Positions 56,902 to 64,000 of a stretch of 64,000 bases of DNA are shown here, piece by piece. This stretch comes from Paenibacillus marchantiophytorum. GTDB taxonomy: Bacteria > Bacillota > Bacilli > Paenibacillales > NBRC-103111. The stretch is from positions 1 to 64,000 of the forward strand of contig NZ_BMHE01000014.1 in assembly GCF_014640555.1 (NCBI RefSeq), in the 5' to 3' direction. The number at the start of each line of letters is the position of its first letter. Within the stretch, counting starts at the first letter, position 1. The translations under genes were made by a program, and so were the position numbers. Under the pieces are notes generated by a model. It had not been told where the DNA came from. It did no database searches and was given only the letters and a program-made list of their open reading frames with translations.

Positions 56902-57345
56902 TTATTTCGCAATTTTCTTCTCAATCAGCTTGAAATTTTTAGTATCGTTCCACATCTTTTCGAATTGATCTAAGAAGGTTTTAGCTGCTCCTTCCTCCCG
57001 GATCACAACAAGAACTTCATCGTTTGTTGTGCTTGCGGCTGTAGATTGCAATGTCTAGTGTCCCCTTGGCCGAGTTAAGAAGGTCGTTATATTGTATGTC
57101 CACACTATCAAGTTCATCTTGTAGCTTCCGAGCCTGATTAAAGAGAACCTCCATTTTTGCCAATTCAGATGAACTAATTGTTTTAGGCAGATATTGTTTT
57201 TCTTCATCGAAAGGGTTTACCGGGAGAATACGGGCAGGCTCTGTTGATGGAACCAGCATTATATGGACTGGATTAGAACTAGCGCACTAAAAACAGGGAT
57301 AGATAGCATTGAAGCTGACAGGCTAAGTAAAATCGATGCAATAAT
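56902..57345 (-). pseudogene. Decayed secreted protein: coiled-coil N-terminus joined to phospholipase-D-like ends
   Basis: The 5' part (from about 57345) is a worn signal peptide (MRKKIN, then frameshifted) and one coiled-coil unit (VNPFDEEKQYLPKTISSSEL, MEVLFNQARKLQDELDS) like the gene at 58428. It then reads AKGTLDIAIYS, the start of a phospholipase-D (HKD) domain. After a frame jump it continues DEVLVVIREEGAAKTFLDQF and EKMWNDTKNFKLIEKKIAK, the usual end of such a domain. The two HKD motifs and everything between are deleted. The intact ancestor was thus a secreted coiled-coil/PLD fusion. Confidence 0.75.
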
Positions 57346-57649
57346 TTATTTTTTTCCTCATAGGTTTTTCCGCCTAATTTTGGTTTTTGTGATTACATAT
57401 CATCACCGAACACACTGACGAAAGGGCTGCGGAAAATGTTGCACATTGGTTTTAATCCCCCACCAACTGAAGCTATAATAGTGGGATAAGGAAAATTTAC
57501 CTGAGCTAAATTTCAACACGTTATTTCAAACTTGCCAATCTTCTTTTCTAATTCCTCGTACACCTTATTATCACTGGAATCTTGGAGTCAAACTATGCAA
57601 GGGATTTCACCTGATGCTCACATAACTTTTCGAGAAATACTTTCAAAAT
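57346..57649. other. Intergenic segment
   Basis: About 300 bases with no gene. Confidence 0.35.
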
Positions 57650-57933
57650 TTATTCAACAGGCATAATGCTCACTTTATCTTCGATTGGTAAAGCAAGATA
57701 TTGATCTTCCTTAGGGGTAACCGGCTGAATCCGCATTTCTTCCTTAGAGCAACTGATTGAAATCGTACTTCTTTCTTAGGGGTAACCAGTTGAAATCGCA
57801 TTTCTTCCTTAGGAGCAACTGGTTGGATTTTTACTGGTTCTTTTGCTGAAACGATCGAATTGCCTGTTAGGACGAATAAAACCGAACCAACCAGCGACAT
57901 GCACAATAATCCTTTTGCCATTTCTTTTCTCAT
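57650..57933 (-). pseudogene. Short secreted protein with four 11-residue repeats, frameshifted
   Basis: A signal peptide (MRKEMAKGLLCMSLVGSVLF, then VLTGNSIVSA) is followed by four units of about 11 residues: KEPVKIQPVAP, KEEMRFQLVTP, KKEVRFQSVA(P) and KEEMRIQPVTP. A one-base deletion in the third unit (near 57746) shifts the frame and now gives a 87-residue product ending at 57670. Restoring the base gives an end at 57650 with QYLALPIEDKVSIMPVE. The tail resembles the QYLPKSIS / SIMPV pieces of the gene at 58428. GGGAGGAG lies 6 bases before the ATG. Confidence 0.75.
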
Positions 57934-58427
57934 TTAAAACTCCTCCCTTTATTTTTCACAGGTTATTATTTTTCCTCATTTCACCTCTACAAACGGATCG
58001 TTCCAAAAAAAGGTTGCAAGAAATTTGACTCCCTAAAAAAATTTTCAGTAAGCTGCCGCAATTGTCAACACTTTGTTTTATGCACTGATCACCACCAACA
58101 ATAACCTACAATAACCTAATGAATCCCTTCTAAGTTTAAGTTATCCATTGGCCCAAGCAATGGTTCGATCGAAAGAAAACGTACTTTTGCCGATACTTTC
58201 CTTAAATCATCGATACGATGTATTAAGGATTCATTTTCAACACTTACACCTTGCCATACATTACTTAGCCACTCATGGTGGGATGGCAAAAAACACAGCT
58301 GTCAGCTAGTTTGTTTTAAGAATTTTTGTAGAAAAGATCGCTCTCCATCTATACAGATGAGAAGAAGCGATCTTTGTTTTTACATCACAGTTTGTTTTTT
58401 TCGAAAAAACTATATGTAACAAATACA
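57934..58427. other. Intergenic segment with terminator
   Basis: About 490 bases. Apart from the hairpin at 58333-58375 I see no gene; the open frames are short. Confidence 0.4.
58333..58375 (-). terminator. Terminator of the coiled-coil repeat gene
   Basis: AAAGATCGCT and AGCGATCTTT pair around a loop, 52 bases after the stop codon of the gene at 58428. The T runs on either side are short. Confidence 0.7.
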
Positions 58428-59318
58428 TTATTTATATAAAATATTATAGTACTGATCCCACAATGGATCGGTCTGAGATGTTTTTCCATCCTTTTTGAGT
58501 TTAGCGATTTGATTGTACAATGCCTCCAATTTCTTCAAATCATCGTTGTCTAGAGAATTAGGGAAATCTTTCTTCACTTCCTGAAAAGATGGGAATTCTT
58601 CGTATTTGCCAAGAAGGTCGTTATATTGTTTGTCCAAACTATCAATTGCATCTTGCAACTTCCGAGCCTGATTAAAGAGAACCTCCATTTTTGACAGGTC
58701 AGATGAACTAATGGATTTAGGCAGATATTGTTTTTCTTCATCGAATGAGTTTATCGAGAAAATATAGGCTGGCTCTTTTGATCCATAATCTACAGTCGGA
58801 GCAGGCTCTATTGATCCATACTCGAGAATAGGGGCAGGCTCTTTTGAACTGTATGAATCCAAGATTTTATAGTATTGCTCCCACAATGGATTGGTCTGAG
58901 ATGTTTTCCCCTCCTTTTTGAGTTTAGCGATTTGATTGTACAAGACCTCCAACTTCTTCAACTCGTCATTGTTTAGAATACTTGGGAAATCTTTCTTCAC
59001 TTCCTGAAAAGACGGGAATTCTTCATATTTACCAAGAAGGTCGTTATATTGTCTGTTCAAGCCATCAAGCTCATCTTGCAACTTCTGAATCTGATTAAAG
59101 AGAGCCTCCATTTTTACCAAGTCAAATGGGCTAATGGATTTAGGCAGATATTGTTTTACTTCATCGAATGGGTTTACAGGAGCAATCTGAACGGGCGCAG
59201 ATGATGGAACCGGCATGATGCTGATCGGATTCGAACTAGATGCGCCAAAAGCCGGGATTGATAGCATTGAAGCTGACAGGCTGAGTACAAGCGATGCAGT
59301 AATTAATTTTTTCTTCAT
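58428..59318 (-). CDS. Secreted coiled-coil repeat protein
   Basis: This is a 296-residue exported protein (signal peptide MKKKLITASLVLSLSASMLS, cut near AFG-ASS). It holds two copies of a unit of about 100 residues. Each unit runs NPFDE-KQYLPKSIS, a helix KMEALFNQ-KLQDELD, QYNDLLGKYEEFPSFQEVKK, a second helix DELKKLE-LYNQIAKLKK and finally DPLW-QYY. The helices are likely a coiled coil. Between the units is a short run of three repeats (SSKEPAPILEYG, SIEPAPTVDYG, SKEPAYIFSI). No known family. ATG 59318 follows GGAGGAAA. Decayed relatives are at 49835, 56902 and 57650. Confidence 0.8.
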   Translation of the reverse strand: MKKKLITASLVLSLSASMLSIPAFGASSSNPISIMPVPSSAPVQIAPVNPFDEVKQYLPKSISPFDLVKMEALFNQIQKLQDELDGLNRQYNDLLGKYEEFPSFQEVKKDFPSILNNDELKKLEVLYNQIAKLKKEGKTSQTNPLWEQYYKILDSYSSKEPAPILEYGSIEPAPTVDYGSKEPAYIFSINSFDEEKQYLPKSISSSDLSKMEVLFNQARKLQDAIDSLDKQYNDLLGKYEEFPSFQEVKKDFPNSLDNDDLKKLEALYNQIAKLKKDGKTSQTDPLWDQYYNILYK

Positions 59319-59443
59319 AAGGTGTTTCCTCCATTTTTGGTTTTGGTGATTTTTGTCTTTCCTGAACATCTTAACGAGAGTGTCATGGAAAATGTTGCAT
59401 TCGACGATAATAATTTTATCGATGAGTGAAAATGAGGAAAAAA

Positions 59444-60279
59444 GGGTTTTGGTGCAACAATTAATATTGATCAAAGATATCTACGATTTCGTTGTCTGAT
59501 TATGCTGTCAAACCAAACAATTTGTTGATTAATTCAACTGAAGAAAGGACAGACGAATGAATGCATACGACCTGCCCTTTCCTTAGCATATGCATGACTT
59601 CGATTCCCGCGATTGTATATTCTGCAGTTTCAAAAGACTTGAATCCCAGCATTGGTTTTATGATTTTCTTAATAAACCGATGGTCTTGTTCAATAATGTT
59701 GTTAAGATATTTCTTTTGTCGTAGTAATGTTTTTTGTTTCATAGCATTCTCGTCCTTTAATTGCTGAACTGCGATAGGGTAAGCTGGGTTCTTATCGACA
59801 GTGATCACGCGAGGCAATTGATTGTGTGTTGAAGTCAATGCTTTCTTGAAAAATCGTTTGGCAGCGGGAGCGTCTCGATTCTCAGACAACATGAAATCAA
59901 TCGTGTTTCCTTTTGAATCTACTGCTCTGTAAAGATATTTCCACTGTCCTTTAACTTTAATATAGGTTTCATCAGTTCGGAAGGAATCATTTGTCGGCTT
60001 TAAATAGGGACGAATTCGCTTGTCTAATTCCGGTCCAAACTCATGAACCCATCTCATGATGGTTGTATGAGCCATCCTAAGACCTCGTTCTTCCATCATC
60101 TCCACTAGATCACGATAACTTAGGCTATATTTCAAATACCATCTTACTGTTAGCAAGATAACTTCTGATTCATACTGCTTCCACTTAAACAAATCTAATC
60201 CCGTTTCCAACGTAATTGCCCCATCCCATGAATTCATTTCAATCATGTTATCATGTATTAGAACTTTGCACCACAACCT
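59444..60279 (-). mobile_element. IS6-family insertion sequence, copy 2
   Basis: An element of about 835 bases with imperfect terminal inverted repeats: GGGTTTTGGTGCAA at 59444-59457 and TTGCACCACAACC at 60266-60278 (two mismatches). It contains one full transposase gene. No 8-base target duplication is evident at the ends, suggesting later deletion or recombination. It lies 50 bases beyond the end of the GH2 relic. Confidence 0.8.
59500..60246 (-). CDS. IS6-family transposase, intact
   Basis: This is a DDE transposase of 248 residues. The catalytic blocks DETYIKVKGQWKYLYR, DKNPAY and EQDHR are intact, preceded by an HTH-like region YSLSYRDLVEMMEERGLRMA. ATG 60246 is the first start inside the element; ATG 60237 (MNSWDG) is the alternative. 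The reading frame extends to 60330, but that part lies outside the terminal repeat. It shares most residues with the decayed copy at 7031. Confidence 0.88.
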   Translation of the reverse strand: MIEMNSWDGAITLETGLDLFKWKQYESEVILLTVRWYLKYSLSYRDLVEMMEERGLRMAHTTIMRWVHEFGPELDKRIRPYLKPTNDSFRTDETYIKVKGQWKYLYRAVDSKGNTIDFMLSENRDAPAAKRFFKKALTSTHNQLPRVITVDKNPAYPIAVQQLKDENAMKQKTLLRQKKYLNNIIEQDHRFIKKIIKPMLGFKSFETAEYTIAGIEVMHMLRKGQVVCIHSSVLSSVELINKLFGLTA

Positions 60280-60330
60280 TTCTGCAATCAATTGGGAGGC
60301 GTGCTGTTCGCGTAACAACGTTTCTTGCAC

Positions 60331-62080
60331 TAGGCCAAATTGATCTCCTTGATTTTAGCCATCTCGATCTTGGGTGTCCGATCCTCGTACAGCAGCCCAT
60401 TCACTTCTTGCTGTACATCGGTGACTTGCGTATAGCAGTAACCACATATATATTGGGTATTCTTAATCGCCTGCGTGATATTACGAAAACGCTCAATAAA
60501 CGCCTATACCGAGGCAACCTGATCTCCATAGCCCCAGCCGGATTCTGACTGAAACGCAATGCCACCGAACTCGCTGATGATAATTGGCTGCCCCCTATAT
60601 TCATAGCCTTGCGCCATCGCATATTTCCAATTCATGTGAGAAATTTCGTTGTTCGTAATTGCTTCCTTGTTCACGTAGCGCATTGCGAATTTGTCTCGGG
60701 ACTCCTCGTAATCATGCAGAGTAATAATGTCCGAGATCGTATGCTCCCAGCCGTCATTTACGACGACTGGACGGTACGGATCGATTGCTTTCGTCAAATG
60801 ATAAACCGCTTCCGTGAAGCTCTGCTGCTTGCGGTTTGTGAATACGTTGGCAATTCCCCAGGATTCGTTGAAAGGGACCCATGTAATAATGCATGGGTGA
60901 TTGTAATGCTGCTCAACGATATCCTGCCATTCCCGTGTAAAGCGGTTTATCGCAAGATAGTTGAACTCATAGGTCGCAGCCATCTCGGACCATACCAGCA
61001 AGCCTTTAACATCGCACCAGTACAGAAAACGATCAACTTCGATTTTTTGATGCTTATGTACGCCGTTATATCCCATCGCCAGTATTTTATCAATATCTTC
61101 GATGATTGCTTCTTCCGATGGCGGAGTCAAATGGCTGTCCGTCCAATAGCCTTGATCCAGAATCAGACGTTGATAGATTTGTGAGTTATTCAGTAATACT
61201 TTGCCTTTCTGGATAGACACTTTCCGAAGACCGAAATAAGAATGGACGCGATCGATCGCCCCATTTCCGTCGTCAAGTATGAATTCGACCTCATACAGCT
61301 TCGGATTTTGCGGATTCCAGGTTTCAATCCGCCACTCCGAAGTTTCGCTAATAAGCTCGATGGTAAGTGACAAAGCCGAACGGTCGACCGCCATCCCGGT
61401 TTCCTTTACGAGCTGCCCATCAAGCGTGATCTTCGTTGTCAAATAATAGTTTCCGTTGTGCTGAACGAACCCTTGAGGCGAAAGTCCGCCGACGCGGTAA
61501 TCGAAACGTACGGCGTTTGCATCTAGATCCGGGGTGATTTTCACCGACTGAACATATTGCTCGCTGACATATTCCAGCCATACGGTCTGCCATATTCCCG
61601 TCGTCTGAACGTACCAGCAAGCGAAGTTGTCCTTTCTCCAACGTTGCTTGCCTCGAGGCTGTGTACAATCTTCGCTATCCTCCGCTTTCACGACGAGAAG
61701 GTTATCTTCGTTCACAAGATAAGGAGTGATATCGAAGGAAAATGCCGAATAACCGCCCTCGTGACAGCCGATATAAGATCCGTTAACCCACACTTTAGCT
61801 GTGTAATCGACGGCTTGGAAATGCAGCAGCGTTCGCTTGTTGCTCTGCTCGACCGGAATCGAAAAATGACGCTGGTACCATACATTCGGATGAAAACTCG
61901 TATCTTCGATGCCGCTTGCTTTCGTCTCATAAACAAATGGCACCTGAATCGCAAGATCGGTCTCGGACTCCCCCGATTCTCGTCATCAAATCGGAAATTC
62001 CATTCTCCGTTCAAATTTTGCCAGTCCTCGCGAACGAATTGCGGTCAGGGATAATCGGGTCTGTACATTGTTAATGACAT
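60331..62080 (-). pseudogene. GH2-family glycosidase (beta-galactosidase-like), broken
   Basis: A protein of about 580 residues with the GH2 jelly-roll (WYQRHFSIPVEQSNKR, VWVNGSYIGCHEGGYSAFSFDIT), the Ig-like middle domain and the barrel, with acid/base Glu in WVPFNESWG and nucleophile Glu in IISEFGG. Three lesions break it: a TGA within the first 15 codons (PDYP then stop), a frameshift near 61975 (after FDDENRG) and a TAG at 60504-60506. Beyond that stop the tail AFIERFRNITQAIKNTQYI is still readable to TAG at 60331. The best start is ATG 62080 with AAAGGAG before it. It follows the PLP enzyme gene by 33 bases in one operon. Confidence 0.88.
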
Positions 62081-62113
62081 GGCAATTCTGCTCCTTTGCT
62101 TCTATTATATGTT

Positions 62114-63280
62114 TTAGTTCAATGAAGCCCATGCTGCGTCGATGTCTTGAATGAGATCATCTGGATCTTCCAATCCGACATAAACACGAACCACAACCTT
62201 TTCTTCAGAAGACTGATCCGGATGAATTCTATTCACCGTAATCAGACTCTCATAGCCCCCCCAGCTGACCCCGATTTTAAATAAGCGCAGTCGATTCGCG
62301 AATTCCTTCAACCTCTCGGGTGGTTCATTCGACTCGAAAGAAAATATGCTGCTGTACCCCGTTAGTTGGTGGCGCGCCAAATCGTGCTGCGGATGGAACG
62401 GCAAACCGGGATGATTGACGCGTGTGACAAAAGGTTGGTTGCAGAGATGCATAGCAACTCGAAGACCACTGCTCTCGTGTCTTTCCATTCGGAGCGGTAG
62501 CGTACGCAGCCCTTTTATAACCGCCGCCGCCGTATGTGCCGTCATTACTCCGCCAAACAGCATATATTCCGTGCGCGATAAACGATCCATCCAACGATTG
62601 GAACCGATAACGACACCACCGATACAATCACTATGTCCGGATAAATATTTTGAAATCGAATGAATGACGAGGTCGACCCCCATATTAAGCGGCTGCTGAA
62701 AGCATGGAGTCGCCCATGTACTGTCGATAATCGTTACTGCGCCGATTTGCTTTGCCAACTCCGTGCAGGCAGGAATGTCCTGCAACTCGAACATCATCGT
62801 TGTCGGGCTTTCTAAATAGAACAGCTTTGTGTTTGGCCGTACCGCATTTCGCCAGTTTTCCGACAAGCTGCCGTACACGAATGTCGTTTCAATGCCGAAG
62901 CGCCGCAAGTATGAGCCAAGAAATTCACGTGTAGGTCCATAGGCTTGATTCACGCACACAATATGGTCGCCTTGCGCCACGATGGACATTACCGCAGCCG
63001 AAATCGCAGCCATACCGGAAGCGAAGCATTTGGCGCTCTCACCTCCTTCATATTCCGCCATTTTCTCTTCTAGATGCCGGACTGTTGGATTGTTGCCCCG
63101 CGAGTAAATGTGATATTGGCTTCCCGCATCCGCCATGGCCCTATCGAATGCTTCATGGGTTTTGAACGCAAACAGGCTGTTTTGATATAGAGGATAATTA
63201 ATTGCTCCGTGATGCCTTGCATCATATTCATCTGTTGCTACAGCGGTATATAGCGACTTTCTCTTTTCTTTTACGCTCAT
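62114..63280 (-). CDS. PLP-dependent Cys/Met-metabolism enzyme (gamma-synthase type)
   Basis: This is a 388-residue enzyme of the trans-sulfuration family (cystathionine gamma-synthase/O-acetylhomoserine sulfhydrylase fold). The PLP lysine is Lys201 in SISKYLSGHSD. YSRGNNPTVRHLEEKMAEYEGG and CFASGMAAI are family marks. ATG 63280 follows AAGGAG at an 8-base spacing; a frame to 63289 is unsupported. It lies between a sugar permease and a GH2 gene, an uncommon place for such an enzyme, so its true substrate may not be a sulfur amino acid. Confidence 0.88.
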   Translation of the reverse strand: MSVKEKRKSLYTAVATDEYDARHHGAINYPLYQNSLFAFKTHEAFDRAMADAGSQYHIYSRGNNPTVRHLEEKMAEYEGGESAKCFASGMAAISAAVMSIVAQGDHIVCVNQAYGPTREFLGSYLRRFGIETTFVYGSLSENWRNAVRPNTKLFYLESPTTMMFELQDIPACTELAKQIGAVTIIDSTWATPCFQQPLNMGVDLVIHSISKYLSGHSDCIGGVVIGSNRWMDRLSRTEYMLFGGVMTAHTAAAVIKGLRTLPLRMERHESSGLRVAMHLCNQPFVTRVNHPGLPFHPQHDLARHQLTGYSSIFSFESNEPPERLKEFANRLRLFKIGVSWGGYESLITVNRIHPDQSSEEKVVVRVYVGLEDPDDLIQDIDAAWASLN

Positions 63281-63325
63281 ATGCCACACTCCTTCTCTCC
63301 ATCAATGCATCATATGCACTTGAGC

Positions 63326-64000
63326 TTAACCTTTAATGCCTGTGAATGTAATTCCCTTGACAATATATTTCTGGAAGAATATAAACACGATAATAATCGG
63401 AATAGATGCATATGCATTTACGGTCATCGGCATCGTTTCGTCCTGATTGTACGAGCTCATGAAGAAAGAAATGCCGATCGGCAACGTATACAGCTCTTCC
63501 GATTGAATCGACAAAAAGGGCCACAGGAAGTCGTTCCACGTTCCCAGAAAAGAAAAAATAAACAATGCAGCCATAACAGGCTTGGACAACGGAAGAAAAA
63601 TGTTCCACCAGGTTTTAAACAGGCCGCAGCCGTCGATTTTGGCCGCATCCACCAGTTCGTTCGGAATGCCGTCATAGAACTGTCTGACAATGACGACAGC
63701 GAGAGGACCTGCCAGCGCTGGCAATATTAATGCGTAATAGGAATCCAATATTTCCAATTTGTGAGCGACCATATATAATGAAACGATTGTTGCTTCTCCC
63801 GGCAGCATCATCCCGCTAAGAATGACCCAGAACACGATTTTCTTGTAACTGAAGTCGATTCTCGACAAGGCGTAGGCAGCCAGCGACGCATTGATTATGC
63901 TAAGGATAGGCACAACCACCGAAACGAATAAACTGTTCATCGTCCATCTGACGATCGGCGCATGATCAAAAATATACTGATAGTTCTCAAAAGTGAACGG
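63326..64000 (-). CDS. Carbohydrate ABC transporter permease (LplC/MalG-like), N-terminus outside window
   Basis: This is the C-terminal 224 residues of a sugar permease; the frame is open to the window edge (reading from PFTFENYQYIFDH). It has the EAA loop ELVDAAKIDGCGLFKTWWNIFLPLSKP and ends QKYIVKGITFTGIKG. The internal Met at 63940 is not the true start. It is 45 bases upstream of the PLP enzyme gene and belongs to a sugar-uptake operon with the GH2 relic. Confidence 0.9.
   Translation of the reverse strand, partial: PFTFENYQYIFDHAPIVRWTMNSLFVSVVVPILSIINASLAAYALSRIDFSYKKIVFWVILSGMMLPGEATIVSLYMVAHKLEILDSYYALILPALAGPLAVVIVRQFYDGIPNELVDAAKIDGCGLFKTWWNIFLPLSKPVMAALFIFSFLGTWNDFLWPFLSIQSEELYTLPIGISFFMSSYNQDETMPMTVNAYASIPIIIVFIFFQKYIVKGITFTGIKG

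Noticed and set aside
57650..57933. Possible CRISPR-like array because of regular 33-base repeats
   Set aside because: Repeats are adjacent without spacers, in frame with a signal peptide, and vary at codon third positions; they are protein-coding repeats.
1..64000. tRNA, rRNA or prophage genes
   Set aside because: I looked for tRNA-like cloverleaf motifs, integrases, capsid and terminase genes and found none; insertion sequences explain the mobile signals.

Overview
The window looks like chromosomal DNA of an endospore-forming Gram-positive bacterium of the Paenibacillaceae (Paenibacillus or Cohnella type). The evidence is a GerA-type spore germinant receptor operon, AGGAGG-like ribosome binding sites, Lpl-type sugar ABC transporters, S-layer homology domains, ROK, LacI and YhfZ-type regulators, and many secreted carbohydrate-active proteins. 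This assignment rests on gene content only. I see no rRNA, tRNA or CRISPR array.

Layout. 0-8 kb: an A+T-rich accessory segment between IS remnants, carrying one 1830-residue protein with a metallophosphoesterase, a NACHT-type NTPase and a long helical tail (a probable anti-phage STAND sensor). 8-11 kb: a secreted TIM-barrel-like protein and a small chagasin-type protein. 11.7-15.7 kb: a four-gene germinant receptor operon. 17.4-26.6 kb: a minus-strand operon with a short-chain dehydrogenase, a Tm-1-like protein, a PEP-hydrolase-like TIM barrel, a cupin, a NupNOPQ-type (BMP) ABC importer and a YhfZ-like regulator. It has a well-formed sigma-A promoter, a perfect cre-type site and a palindrome in the promoter spacer. 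Two direct copies of a roughly 3-kb ger/SBP segment flank this module. The left copy keeps the ger genes and has a broken SBP; the right copy has broken ger genes and an intact SBP. This is the pattern expected from single-crossover insertion of a circle.

28-46 kb: polysaccharide utilisation genes. They comprise an SBP-LplC-LplB-GH3 operon with a ROK regulator, an SLH surface protein, a second TIM-barrel-like secreted protein and a broken third paralog, an aldo/keto reductase, a GH16 beta-glucanase with PA14, a LacI regulator with a BadF-type sugar kinase, and a GH4 relic. 45.7-51 kb: a gene graveyard (copper-amine-oxidase-like domain, LplB, AraC, GerA and IS1380 remnants) around one intact polysaccharide deacetylase. 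51-56.6 kb: a DUF4132 giant protein and a small partner. 56.9-59.3 kb: a family of secreted coiled-coil repeat proteins, one intact and the rest decayed, one relic carrying phospholipase-D-like ends. 59.4-64 kb: an IS6-family element beside a decayed GH2 gene, a PLP-dependent Cys/Met-metabolism-type enzyme and a sugar permease cut by the window edge.

The best candidates for undescribed biology are the phosphoesterase-NACHT protein, the split Tm-1 catabolic module with its control region, the secreted TIM-barrel family and the coiled-coil repeat family. Many genes here are broken, and old segments of ger, IS6 and IS1380 recur, so the region has been rearranged repeatedly.
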